Shown: in pieces, positions 8,673-18,520 of the stretch
How positions within the stretch are numbered: the first letter of the stretch is position 1
How the letters are laid out: each line of letters opens with the position of its first letter
From: Bacillota bacterium
GTDB taxonomy: Bacteria; Bacillota_I; Bacilli_A; Erysipelotrichales; Coprobacillaceae
Assembly (NCBI GenBank): GCA_030540195.1
Contig: JAUNWT010000005.1
Span: forward strand, 1-60,559
DNA: 60,559 nucleotides
Direction of reading: 5' to 3'
Made by a program: the position numbers and the translations under genes
The notes under the pieces: generated by a model
Databases searched by the model: none
Seen by the model: the letters and a program-made list of their open reading frames with translations, nothing else
What the model was told of the DNA's origin: nothing

Positions 8673-9496
8673 TTATAATTGATGAAAGATTGGTTTCATT
8701 TTTTCAAAAGTACAATAAGTTTCAAAACCTAATTCTTTTAATAATTCTTTAGCTTCATCAATATAAGCTCCTAAATGTTCTACTTTATGACTATCACTAC
8801 CAATCGTAATAATCTTTCCACCTAATTCTTTATAAAGTTTTAAAATATCTCTTGAAGGTGTTGAATCTTTTAAACCATAACGATGACTCGAGGTATTGAT
8901 TTCAATACCTTTACCATCATGAATCACAATTTTTAATATTTCTGTAATTATTGATTTTACTTTTTCAAAAGGATAATTGCCTATTTCATCATAACGTGTC
9001 ATCAAGTCCAAATGACCTAAAACACTATAATTTTTATATTTCTTAATCACATTCAACATTTCTTGATAATAGCCTTCCATATATTCTTGTTGTGATTTTC
9101 CTTTTTGATAATCTTGTGTCCAAAATTCTTGATCATTGACTTGATGTATAGATAAAATAATAAAATCAAAATCATATTGTTTATAAAGCTTTTGATAACG
9201 TGATATTGTATGAACTTGCACACCAAATTCCATACCTTGTCTAATTATAATTTCAGGATATTTTTTTCTTAAACTTTCAATTTCTTTAAAATACTTTGGA
9301 TAATCTACATTGACTTGTGGTTGTCCGTAAAGGTATTCTACCGGACCTTCATCCCAATCTTTTTTTATACCGTAATCCACATGATCCGTAAAACAAATTT
9401 CATCAATACCTTTTTTTAAAGCATCTTTGATGACATCTTCCATGAGATATGTACTATCATCACTATAATAAGTATGTACATGATAATCTTGATACA
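8673..9496 (-). CDS. hisJ: PHP-domain histidinol-phosphatase-type protein (HisJ/HisK)
   Basis: PHP-family phosphoesterase of the HisJ type, about 274 aa. Metal-binding motifs appear in order: YHVHTYYSDDS (about 5-15), FTDHVDYG (about 36-43), GMEFGVQ, LSIHQV, LGHLDL, INTSSHR, and the C-terminal TIGSDSHKVEHLG. Family members hydrolyse L-histidinol phosphate, but no other his genes are nearby, so a general phosphatase role is possible. Candidate starts are GTG 9506, ATG 9503 and ATG 9496. GGGGTG at 9505-9510 is correctly spaced only for 9496. Confidence 0.87.
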
Positions 9497-9536
9497 TTTT
9501 CATCACCCCATCTCATTTTATCAAGTTTATAAGCAC

Positions 9537-9556
9537 AAAAAAAGCCTCTCGGCTCT
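9537..9556 (-). terminator. Terminator-like hairpin in the hisJ leader
   Basis: On the minus strand AGCC-GAGA-GGCT is followed by a run of seven T, about 40 bases upstream of the hisJ start. The stem is only 4-5 bp. It may be the terminator of an unseen small transcript or a leader attenuator. Confidence 0.4.
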
Positions 9557-9753
9557 CTTTGATATATATAATTGGGAAGGGAATATGAAAAATTATTCAT
9601 ATTGTAAAAGGTTATTTATCTTTTACATGTTTAATATACCCAGCTTTTGTGAACTCAATACAACTTTTTTGTGTCAAAAGTGTAAAGAATTACCGTGAAT
9701 TATGTGATTATATTCTTGTTACATCTTTCCATAATGTAAATGGAGGTGTTTTT

Positions 9754-10314
9754 ATGTCGATGCTCTATAAAGAAGTTGAGGACTTTGAAGCTATTGCTTA
9801 TCATCAAAAACAATTCAAAAAAGTAACAAAAAAAGATCTTTTAGGCAAATGGAATCTCTTTTTCTTCTATCCTGCCGATTTTACCTTTATCTGTCCTACC
9901 GAACTCGAAGACTTACAAGAAAAATATCAAGAATTTAAAAATGCAGGATGCAAAATTTATGCCATTTCAACCGATACCCATTTTGCCCATAAAACTTGGC
10001 ATGATATTTCTGAAAATATATCTAAGATAGAATATCCTATGATTGGTGATCCCCGTCATGAACTTGCATATAATTTTGATATTTTTGATGAAAATGAAGG
10101 TCTTGTACAAAGAGGCAGTTTTATTATTGATCCTGAAGGGAAAATTGTTGTTTATGAAGTCAATACTGGAAATGTTGGTAGAAATGCAGATGAACTTTTA
10201 AGAAGACTCCTTGCTTGTCAATTTGTCTATAAACACGGTAATGATGTATGTCCCGCTAAATGGCAACCAGGAAATCAAACAATTAAAACATCTATTGAAA
10301 ATATTGGTAAATAA
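9754..10314 (+). CDS. ahpC: 2-Cys peroxiredoxin AhpC
   Basis: 186-aa typical 2-Cys peroxiredoxin that reduces H2O2 and organic peroxides. The peroxidatic Cys47 sits in FTFICPTE and the resolving Cys near residue 166 in VCPAKW; both spacings match AhpC. Arg of the active site is in the GDPRHELAYNF region. The frame is open further upstream, but TGGAGGTG lies 6 bases before the ATG at 9754 and the AhpC fold begins there. No ahpF is in the window, so the reductase partner must be elsewhere. It may be cotranscribed with the RpiR-like gene 34 bases downstream. Confidence 0.95.
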   Translation: MSMLYKEVEDFEAIAYHQKQFKKVTKKDLLGKWNLFFFYPADFTFICPTELEDLQEKYQEFKNAGCKIYAISTDTHFAHKTWHDISENISKIEYPMIGDPRHELAYNFDIFDENEGLVQRGSFIIDPEGKIVVYEVNTGNVGRNADELLRRLLACQFVYKHGNDVCPAKWQPGNQTIKTSIENIGK

Positions 10315-10348
10315 AATGTAAAATAGAATTGTTGAAGGAGGGACCAGC

Positions 10349-11083
10349 ATGCTTATTGATAAATTAAATATTATTTTAAATTCAAGTGATGCATTTTCTC
10401 CAAAGTATGTCATTAGTTTATTTGTTAAAAATAATTTAAATGATATTCCAACAATGTCTATTGATACTATTGCCCTTTCATGTCATACATCTAAAAGTCA
10501 AGTTTCTAAATATGTAAAGTCCTTAGGTTACGAAACGATGAAAGATTTTAAAGAGGCTTGTTTGGATAATATTTCTAGTATAGAAAGAACCAACAAAACA
10601 CCATTTTCATTACAGGAAAACATTGAAAAACAATTCACAGATTTTACTACAAATATTATGAACGAATTACATTATACAATGAATCAAATTGATGAAATCA
10701 ATTTAATAAAATTAGTAAATAATATAAAGAAAAGTAAACGTATTTTCGTTTATGGACACGGTCACGCTAGAACTCTTTGTTCATATATTCAAAATGAACT
10801 TTCTACCAAACAAAAAGAAGTAATTATATGTGATGTTGATTTTGAAAAAGAATATCACTTTCAAGATAATGATCTTCTTTTACTCATCAGCATCAACGGA
10901 AATACATTTCATTTTGATAAAAGAGTGATTCACCATATTTTAAAATATTCGGTAAATACATGGCTTATAAGTTGTAAAAAGGATATTTCTTTTCCTAAAA
11001 ATTATTTATATATTCCAACCACAAATGATAAATACAATGATTATTTATTAAGGCATATTATTGATTTTATCTTGATGTACTAA
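10349..11083 (+). CDS. Divergent MurR/RpiR family regulator
   Basis: 244-aa protein with an N-terminal winged helix of RpiR type (about residues 12-75; the recognition region SCHTSKSQVSKYVKSLGYE) and a C-terminal SIS-like domain (about 110-235; KRIFVYGHGHARTLCSYI and DLLLLISINGNTFHF). The SIS Ser/Thr loop is altered (SINGNT in place of the usual SxSGxT), so ligand binding may differ. GAAGGAGG precedes the ATG. It stands directly before the 6-phospho-beta-glucosidase gene on the same strand, with a terminator between them, and probably controls that gene. Confidence 0.8.
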   Translation: MLIDKLNIILNSSDAFSPKYVISLFVKNNLNDIPTMSIDTIALSCHTSKSQVSKYVKSLGYETMKDFKEACLDNISSIERTNKTPFSLQENIEKQFTDFTTNIMNELHYTMNQIDEINLIKLVNNIKKSKRIFVYGHGHARTLCSYIQNELSTKQKEVIICDVDFEKEYHFQDNDLLLLISINGNTFHFDKRVIHHILKYSVNTWLISCKKDISFPKNYLYIPTTNDKYNDYLLRHIIDFILMY

Positions 11084-11106
11084 GTTTCCAAAATGGAAAC
11101 TTTTTT
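11084..11106 (+). terminator. Terminator after the RpiR-like gene
   Basis: GTTTCC / GGAAAC stem with a short A-rich loop and TTTTTT, starting at the base after the stop codon. Confidence 0.8.
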
Positions 11107-11163
11107 ATTTTATTGATATTTATTTTCTATAATAACTTTGTAATTAAAAGAAAAGGAGCATGA

Positions 11164-12588
<1,425 letters not shown>

Positions 12589-12591
<3 letters not shown>

Positions 12592-12616
12592 AAAAACAGC
12601 TACTGCTGTTTTTTTA
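12589..12616. terminator. Bidirectional terminator
   Basis: AAAAAACAGC-TACT-GCTGTTTTTT between the convergent GH1 and Nudix genes. Confidence 0.85.
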
Positions 12617-13085
12617 AATATCTTTCTAAAAATGAATGTGCAAGAGATCCTTGCTTAATTTTTCTTCTTGCTTCTTCAATTGAATACCAATGTGCCTCAT
12701 CGACTTCATTTGTGAGTTTAAAATTTTCACTATCAACCACAGCAGCATAATTATGCATTAATGTGTTGGATGGTTGATAATATTCATTATCGTTGTACAC
12801 ATAATCAATCACATTTAAATTGACTTCTTCTTTGATTTCTCTAATAAGTGTTTCTTTCGCATTTTCACCTTTTGTAATATATCCAGCCACTAATACATTA
12901 AAGTCTTTTCCATATTGTTTAATAAGTAAAATTTTATCTTTTGTTGGATTAAAGATAATCGTAGAAATAGCACTATTAAACATGGGAAAACGAAATTGTT
13001 TACATGTTGGACAATAAGGAACAAGTCCATCAATACCACATTCTTTTAAAATTAATTTTGTTCCACATTCACTACAATATTTCAT
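12600..13085 (-). CDS. Nudix hydrolase with N-terminal zinc ribbon
   Basis: 161-aa Nudix enzyme in the NudC/NADH-pyrophosphatase style. An N-terminal zinc ribbon holds CSECG and CPTC (residues about 4-36). The Nudix box GYITKGENAKETLIREIKEEV (about 73-93) has the REIKEE metal-binding helix, though the usual GX5EX7REUXEEXGU is shifted to ...EEVN at its end. Such proteins hydrolyse nucleoside diphosphate derivatives such as NAD(H) or capped RNA. The GTG at 13094 overlaps the AAAGGTG ribosome site, so the ATG at 13085 is the start. It overlaps the upstream MFS gene by 14 bases, which implies coupled translation. Confidence 0.85.
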   Translation of the reverse strand: MKYCSECGTKLILKECGIDGLVPYCPTCKQFRFPMFNSAISTIIFNPTKDKILLIKQYGKDFNVLVAGYITKGENAKETLIREIKEEVNLNVIDYVYNDNEYYQPSNTLMHNYAAVVDSENFKLTNEVDEAHWYSIEEARRKIKQGSLAHSFLERYLKKQQ

Positions 13086-14304
13086 TTCTATCACCTTTGT
13101 TATTATAGCGTGAACAAATCACCAATAACAATATTAAATTAATAAGATGAAAGAACAAAGCAATGATAAAGACAACTTGATAACTCTGAGTAAAGTCATA
13201 TAAATAACCAATTAAAGTTAAAGAACTCGCACTTCCTACATTCGTTAAGAAACCAATGACTGCATACGTTTGACTATAGTTTTCACTGCCAAAAAAATAA
13301 CGTGTCAACATTGGTATTCCTACTGCCCCTACTGAATAAATAGAACCAAAGATAAAAGAACCTATCGTTAACAAAAGAACTTGGTGTTGTAAAACACCAA
13401 CAAATAATAAAACTAAAGAAAAACAATTTGTCAAAATCATGATAATTACCGCTTTGACCGGTGTAAACAAATCACTTAAAAAACCAATCAATAACTTTGT
13501 ACAAATATTGCCAATCATCGCAAGTGACATAAAAGTAGCCCCTATATTTGTAGAAAGTTGAATACTTAGCGCAATTCCTGATAAGTGTTGAGAAATACCC
13601 GTGATAGATGTATGTAAAACAGTGAATAAACACATACATAAAAAACTAAGGGTTAAAAGATTGATTTTATTTTTTGATACAGTTACTGTTTCTCTCCTTT
13701 GGTAACCATACGGCAATAGCCCTTCTTCTTGTGGTTTTATTTTCCAAGGAATGATTAATGCAGGAAGCACAAGAATAAAGACACATATAGCCATGAAACG
13801 ATAGGTTATTTGCCACCCATAGTAATCTATCCAAGAACTTAATAAAGGAGAAAAGATAGCACCGGCAAGTCCACTAAAACTTAAAGCAAGGCTTGTTGCC
13901 AATCCATGTTTTTGATCAAACCAATTGGTAATGACTACCGTAAGTGGCACCATTCCATAAATTCCTACCCCTATTCCTCTTATTATCCCTAAAATATAAA
14001 ATAAATAAACAGATGAACTATAGGACATCAACCACGTAGAAACACTTGTCAATAATACACCTATTAATAAAACTTTTTTATAATTATATTTTTTAATAAT
14101 TTTCGACATTTTTAAAGATGTCAAAGCTGTCGCAAGTGTTGAAAGTGTTGCATGTAAAGCAAAAGTTCCTTTCAATACATGTAAGCTTTTTGAAACTGGT
14201 ACATAAAAAACACCAATAGCATTAGTACATAAACCAATCGAACTTGCGGCTAAACAACACATTAATATAACAATAATCCAATGCTTATAACTTTTATTGA
14301 TCAT
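13072..14304 (-). CDS. MFS transporter (OFA/oxalate-formate antiporter-like)
   Basis: 410-aa major-facilitator permease with about twelve membrane spans. The N-terminal half resembles OFA-type carboxylate transporters, with the glycine-rich IRGIGVGIYGMVPLTVVITNWFDQKHGLATSLALSFSGLAGAIFSPL block around residues 105-155, and a second half beginning near residue 215. The substrate, probably a small organic acid, is unknown. It is the first gene of an MFS-Nudix unit. The DJ-1/RpiR operon lies immediately upstream on the same strand, separated by a terminator. Confidence 0.85.
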   Translation of the reverse strand: MINKSYKHWIIVILMCCLAASSIGLCTNAIGVFYVPVSKSLHVLKGTFALHATLSTLATALTSLKMSKIIKKYNYKKVLLIGVLLTSVSTWLMSYSSSVYLFYILGIIRGIGVGIYGMVPLTVVITNWFDQKHGLATSLALSFSGLAGAIFSPLLSSWIDYYGWQITYRFMAICVFILVLPALIIPWKIKPQEEGLLPYGYQRRETVTVSKNKINLLTLSFLCMCLFTVLHTSITGISQHLSGIALSIQLSTNIGATFMSLAMIGNICTKLLIGFLSDLFTPVKAVIIMILTNCFSLVLLFVGVLQHQVLLLTIGSFIFGSIYSVGAVGIPMLTRYFFGSENYSQTYAVIGFLTNVGSASSLTLIGYLYDFTQSYQVVFIIALFFHLINLILLLVICSRYNNKGDRNEIL

Positions 14305-14371
14305 ATTTTTACCTCCCTAGTAAAAACATAAATCAATATTTAATTAAAAGCATTCGATTTCCTAAATTAAG

Positions 14372-14399
14372 AAAAAAGGATAGCCGTTAGACTATCCTT
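14372..14399 (-). terminator. Terminator of the DJ-1/RpiR operon
   Basis: On the minus strand GGATAG-TCTAACGG-CTATCC followed by TTTTTT. The stop codon of the RpiR gene (14387-14389) lies in the loop. Confidence 0.85.
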
Positions 14400-15151
14400 G
14401 CATATTCTTGACTAATAAGTCCTGCAATAAATTGAAGTTGATAGGGATGACTATTTTGGTCTTGTAAAGAATCAAAAGTAATCACATGATCAACAAATTC
14501 TGGATACATTTCCTGTTTACTTGAAATTAACCAGATTTGTGGAGCATTGAGTTTGTTTTTTAGTGCTCTTAAATCAGGATAATCAAAATAACATCCTGTA
14601 TAAGAAAAGATAATAATTAAATCATCCTTAGTCGCTGATAAAATGTATTGTAATTGTTGTTTATAAGAAATATTTGAATAGATTTGTTTTCCTAACATCA
14701 ATAAGTCTGTTTGTAAGTTAAAAGCTACTGTTCCTGCTTTAAGCAAGCCAAAAGCAGCTACTTTTTCATATTTTTTTATTTCTTTGCATAATAAATCTAT
14801 TTGTATAATATTAATCGAATTTTCAACCATTTCTATACTTTCTTTGACTTTTAAACTATACGCTTTTAATCTTTCTTCACCAGATGAAGAAAGAGAATTT
14901 TGTTCAAAACTCATATTTGTAGAAACTAATAATTCTCTTAATTCATTAAAATCATGAAGACCAATTTCTTTACAAAACCTTGAAATAGAACTCATCGCTA
15001 CATGACATTCTTTAGCCATATCTTGAATTCCAATATCTTTAATCTCTTCTAAATGATCTAATAAATAAGAAGCAATTTGACTATTGGTTGAATCTTTCTT
15101 TTCACTCGCTAAGGTACTTAAGAATACAATAGGTAATTTATCATAAAGCAT
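14387..15151 (-). CDS. MurR/RpiR family regulator
   Basis: 254-aa transcription factor with an N-terminal RpiR helix-turn-helix (about residues 20-80; DMAKECHVAMSSISRFCKEIGL) and a C-terminal SIS domain (about 115-245). The SIS loop LIIFSYTGCYFDYP keeps the phospho-sugar contact strand in altered form. It starts 8 bases after the stop of a DJ-1 gene and is the last gene of a DJ-1/DJ-1/RpiR operon. It probably regulates this operon and perhaps the MFS-Nudix unit below. Confidence 0.82.
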   Translation of the reverse strand: MLYDKLPIVFLSTLASEKKDSTNSQIASYLLDHLEEIKDIGIQDMAKECHVAMSSISRFCKEIGLHDFNELRELLVSTNMSFEQNSLSSSGEERLKAYSLKVKESIEMVENSINIIQIDLLCKEIKKYEKVAAFGLLKAGTVAFNLQTDLLMLGKQIYSNISYKQQLQYILSATKDDLIIIFSYTGCYFDYPDLRALKNKLNAPQIWLISSKQEMYPEFVDHVITFDSLQDQNSHPYQLQFIAGLISQEYARIV

Positions 15152-15159
15152 AATCTCAT

Positions 15160-15711
15160 CTACTTTCCTCTAGCAAAATTATACATTAATCTCTCTTTCA
15201 TTTCAGTAACATCTTTTCCTAAGACCTCTAAGATTTTAAAAGCAAAAGGATAAGGAGTTGCCGGTCCTTGACTGGTAATGATATTTTGATCAAAAACAGC
15301 TACATCATCAACAAAATTTCCACTTAAAAGTTTATCTTTGTAACCTGTATAACCTGTTACCTTTTTTCCTTTAATCACATCGGCAACTTCTAAAGCAATC
15401 GTTCCTGAACACAAGGCTCCTAAATATTTATGATGTTCATTAAAATAGCGAATCATCGAAATAACTTCAGGATTTTCTCTTAAATTTTGTCCACCTGGTC
15501 TACCTCCCGGTAAAACCAAAACATCATATTCTTTAATTTCTTCACCAAATATTTTATCTGCTTTGATATACATTCCATGCATTCCTTTTACATATTCTTC
15601 TCCAAAACTAAACGTATGACATTCAATTCCTCCTCGGCGAAGTAAATCAACAATCGTCAAAGTTTCTCCTTCTTCATAACCTTCTGCCATTAATACTGCA
15701 ACACGCTTCAT
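15160..15711 (-). CDS. DJ-1/PfpI family protein (copy 2)
   Basis: 183-aa DJ-1/PfpI superfamily protein. The family includes glyoxalase III, protein deglycases and stress chaperones. The catalytic Cys lies in the nucleophile elbow LGALCSGTIALE (about residue 104), and the conserved Glu in MAEGYEEGE near residue 15. VLPGGRPGG forms the typical strand-loop. An in-frame ATG 9 bases upstream sits on the AAGGAGG ribosome site, so the ATG at 15711 is chosen. It follows its paralogue by a single base, with the ribosome site inside the upstream gene. Confidence 0.87.
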   Translation of the reverse strand: MKRVAVLMAEGYEEGETLTIVDLLRRGGIECHTFSFGEEYVKGMHGMYIKADKIFGEEIKEYDVLVLPGGRPGGQNLRENPEVISMIRYFNEHHKYLGALCSGTIALEVADVIKGKKVTGYTGYKDKLLSGNFVDDVAVFDQNIITSQGPATPYPFAFKILEVLGKDVTEMKERLMYNFARGK

Positions 15712-15712
15712 T

Positions 15713-16273
15713 TTATTCATCCTCCTTGACATCAAATGCATTAAAATAAACCATTCTCTTTTTAACAGTCAGAGAATCCCCTCCAAGTAAATCTAAAAGT
15801 TTATAAGCAAAAGCGTAACACGTTGCTGGTCCTCTACTTGTCACAAGATTTCCATCAATCACAACTTTATCTTGCAAAAAAATTCCTTGTTTGATTTTAT
15901 TTTCATACCCTTGATAAGCCGTAAATTTTTTATTGATTAAAAGATTCGCTTTTTCTAAAGCAGCTGGTGCAGCACACATAGCACAAATATATTTATGATC
16001 TTTATTCATTGATTGAAGTAAAGAAAGAAACTGTTTATTTTCCTTCATCGCTTCAACGCCACCATAGCCTCCTGGTAAAACAACCATATCATAATCAAGT
16101 AAAGATTCATTTAAAACAGAATCACATCGTAAAACAATTTCATGTCCTCCTTGAACTTCTTTTTCAAAGCCAATGGTATCACATTGGATTTGACCTCTTC
16201 GTAAAATATCTACAATCGTTAATGCTTCCCCTTCTTCAAAACCCGAAGCAATAATCACTGCAACTTTTTTCAT
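15713..16273 (-). CDS. DJ-1/PfpI family protein (copy 1)
   Basis: 186-aa paralogue of the following gene, with the same fold and key residues: Glu in IASGFEEGE (about 14-16), VVLPGGYGG (about 70-78) and the nucleophile Cys in ICAMCAAPAALE (about 99). The Cys elbow has an Ala after it (CAAP), as in the YajL/DJ-1 group, whereas copy 2 has CSGT. The divergence at the active site suggests two substrates and not simple gene dosage. First gene of the operon; AAAGGT lies upstream. Confidence 0.87.
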   Translation of the reverse strand: MKKVAVIIASGFEEGEALTIVDILRRGQIQCDTIGFEKEVQGGHEIVLRCDSVLNESLLDYDMVVLPGGYGGVEAMKENKQFLSLLQSMNKDHKYICAMCAAPAALEKANLLINKKFTAYQGYENKIKQGIFLQDKVVIDGNLVTSRGPATCYAFAYKLLDLLGGDSLTVKKRMVYFNAFDVKEDE

Positions 16274-16346
16274 ATTTATTCCTACCTTTCAAAAATACAA
16301 TAATCCTTTCAATAAAAACAAACTATTGATTTCCAAAATTAAGAAA

Positions 16347-16373
16347 TAAAAAAGCCTTGTATTTCTACAAGAC
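16347..16373 (-). terminator. Terminator of the DUF6465 gene
   Basis: On the minus strand CTTGTAGAAATACAAG, then GC and TTTTTT. Confidence 0.8.
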
Positions 16374-16389
16374 TCAACCAATCAATCTC

Positions 16390-16770
16390 TTATTTTCTAG
16401 TTTTTTTAACTGGAGCTTTTTTTGTAGCTGGTTTAGCAGCTACAACTGGTTTTTCTTCTTTAGCAGCTACTGCTTTTTCAGCTGGTTTAGCGGCAGCTTT
16501 TTTAGATGGAGCTTTTTTTGCAGCTGGTTTTTTTACTACTTCAGGATATTCAGGCATTGCATTAACATCTAATTCACCTTTATATTCAGAACCATCTTTT
16601 TTAATAGCTACAAAGAATACTTTAGCTGTTTCTGGTAAATAATAAATATTTAAAGTATCAACCTCAGTTGATTTAACACCTTGTTCTTTTAAAGTTTCTT
16701 TAACATATTTATCTAAATCACCATTTTTAACATTTTTTTCTTGGTATTGTACTTCGATCATTGTTTTCAT
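16390..16770 (-). CDS. DUF6465 family protein with Lys/Ala-rich tail
   Basis: 126-aa protein in two parts. Residues 1-75 form a small alpha/beta domain (MIEVQYQEKNV, then TLNIYYLPETAKVFFVAIKKDG) typical of DUF6465 in Clostridia and Erysipelotrichia. Residues 76-126 are almost only Lys, Ala, Pro and Glu, with repeated PAAKKAP-like units. The tail is low-complexity and strongly basic, like bacterial histone-H1-like proteins. DNA or RNA binding is inferred, not shown. The gene is monocistronic with its own terminator. Confidence 0.75.
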   Translation of the reverse strand: MKTMIEVQYQEKNVKNGDLDKYVKETLKEQGVKSTEVDTLNIYYLPETAKVFFVAIKKDGSEYKGELDVNAMPEYPEVVKKPAAKKAPSKKAAAKPAEKAVAAKEEKPVVAAKPATKKAPVKKTRK

Positions 16771-16889
16771 TTAAATAACTTCAAAACCTAAGTTTCTACT
16801 TCCTCCTTGTTAAGTATTCTATACTAAAATATTTTTTTGTAAAGGTTTTTTCCTAAAAAAAACCGCATATAATCAAGACTTTTCTTAAT

Positions 16890-16934
16890 AAAAAAAGGAG
16901 AAATGTATAAAAATTTATTACTTTCTCCTTTTTT
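16890..16934 (-). terminator. Terminator of the MMPL operon
   Basis: AAAAAAGGAGAAA and TTTCTCCTTTTTT pair across a 19-base AT-rich loop, just past the stop codon of the heptad-repeat gene. Confidence 0.75.
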
Positions 16935-16947
16935 GTAAAAATATGAT

Positions 16948-18519
16948 TTATTTTTTAGACTTTGAATCGATAATCATAATGAATTTAGTACTTGCATCGA
17001 CACCGTCTTTTGAACCTGTAAGAGTCTTATATTCATTAGCAAGATCCATTAGTTTTTCTGTTGTTTTAACATCTTTTTTAACTGTATTATTTAAAACATC
17101 AGAAATCTTATCTAAACCTTTACTTTTAAATAAAGTTAAACCTTCAACAAGGGCATCACTACCACTAGCAAGTTGTTGATTTGCATCTTTTAATTGACTA
17201 CTTGCACTTGCAAGAGATTCACTTCCACTTTCAACCGCAGTAATTCCTTCTGTTAATTGTTTTGAACCATCTAAAGCACTTTGTGAACCTTCTTTAAGTG
17301 CGGCAACACCTGCTGTATAACTTTGTAAACCTTGATAGAATTTATTATAAGCATTTAATTGATCTAAAGCACTTTGAATAGAAGCACTCGCTTGTGCTGG
17401 AAGTTTAGCCATAAGACCTTTTAATACTTCTTGATAGTTATCAGTTGTTAAAGCGATACTGATGTTATAAGCCGCAAGTTGACTATTAATTTGTGTTTGT
17501 GCAGTATTTAATAAAGTATCAAAGACTTGTTTAGCACCCGCTACTAATGTAGCACTTTGACTATCAAGTTCTGTTAAGCCACTTGCAATCCTTTCAATTC
17601 CTGCAGATAAGTTTTGTGAACCTGTAAGAGTTGCAGCGACACCTGTTTTTAAAGAACCAACACCTTGATCAAATTCACTATATTTAGAAGCATATTGTTT
17701 TAATCCTGATTGTAAAGCTTGTCCTCCTGAAATAATTTGATCGTAAGAACTGTTTAATGTATCAACGCTATCATAAATATCATTCATATCATCAAAGTTA
17801 ATATCTGTATCTGATAATAATGATGGTGTAGCAACGGACATTAAACTATTTAATTTAAATTTTGTTGTATCATATTTAATTGTAACTGAATTAAATTTTT
17901 CTAAATCATCATTATTATCATAGTTTTTTGATAAACCAGGTGCAGCAATTGCCATGACAATATTTGATGATCCATTACTAATAACTTTTCCATTTGTAAC
18001 TTCTACATTAGAAGCATTCTTTGTTGGAAGCATTGTTCCTGTTGTAACAACGAAAGGAACATAAAGTTCTTTTCCATCCACTGTTTTTGTTTCATTATTT
18101 GTATAATCAATTTTGATTTCTACTTTTCCTTTTTTACCAAGCATTTCTTTTAACTTCATTTTTTTACCATCTAATTTATATGTTACTTTCATTGCAATTG
18201 GTAATGATGCTTTCGTTTTTCCTTGGTAATAAATATCTTGACCATCACTTGTTTGCCAAGTAATGGTTTCTCCGTTTTGTTCAAATGTTTCTTTTCCATT
18301 CATGTTTTTAACATTTGTAAGTGTTGTTTGATCTTCAAGGGTTGTTTCTTTTTGATCATTTATAAGATGTTGAGAAACAATTGTTGTTTTTTCTGTACCA
18401 TTTGTTTTTAATTTTGTATAAACTGTTTCTTCTTTTGAATAAGCAAAGGCAGGAACAACTGAACCCATAACTAAAGCCGATGCAACTGTTAAAGATGTGA
18501 TTAATTTTGTTTTTTTCAT
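16948..18519 (-). CDS. Secreted/surface XXXLxxG heptad-repeat protein, partner of MMPL exporter
   Basis: 523-aa exported protein. A signal peptide spans residues 1-27 (KLITSLTVASALVMGSVVPAFA). A beta-rich region follows to about 240. From about 255 to 490 it has repeated SGxxxLxxGxxxL heptads, predicted coiled coil, as in YhgE/Pip-associated proteins (SGGQALQSGLKQY, GSQNLSAGIERIASGL, GSDALVEGL). There is no clear C-terminal anchor. One base separates it from the MMPL gene, so they form an operon. Such proteins are thought to be periplasm-side or wall adaptors for the RND exporter; that role is inferred from pairing. Confidence 0.82.
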   Translation of the reverse strand: MKKTKLITSLTVASALVMGSVVPAFAYSKEETVYTKLKTNGTEKTTIVSQHLINDQKETTLEDQTTLTNVKNMNGKETFEQNGETITWQTSDGQDIYYQGKTKASLPIAMKVTYKLDGKKMKLKEMLGKKGKVEIKIDYTNNETKTVDGKELYVPFVVTTGTMLPTKNASNVEVTNGKVISNGSSNIVMAIAAPGLSKNYDNNDDLEKFNSVTIKYDTTKFKLNSLMSVATPSLLSDTDINFDDMNDIYDSVDTLNSSYDQIISGGQALQSGLKQYASKYSEFDQGVGSLKTGVAATLTGSQNLSAGIERIASGLTELDSQSATLVAGAKQVFDTLLNTAQTQINSQLAAYNISIALTTDNYQEVLKGLMAKLPAQASASIQSALDQLNAYNKFYQGLQSYTAGVAALKEGSQSALDGSKQLTEGITAVESGSESLASASSQLKDANQQLASGSDALVEGLTLFKSKGLDKISDVLNNTVKKDVKTTEKLMDLANEYKTLTGSKDGVDASTKFIMIIDSKSKK

Positions 18520-18520
18520 A

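Noticed and set aside
9700-9720. Possible PerR box upstream of ahpC (TTATGTGATTATA)
   Set aside because: Too few matches to TTATAATNATTATAA once aligned; the similarity comes from AT-richness.
9649-9753. Longer AhpC reading starting at 9649
   Set aside because: The extension has no homology and the ATG at 9754 has a strong ribosome site at the family's normal start.
16357-16572. Plus-strand frame rich in Trp, Phe and Ser opposite the DUF6465 tail
   Set aside because: It is the reverse reading of the Lys/Ala-rich repeats, has no ribosome site and odd composition; a shadow frame.
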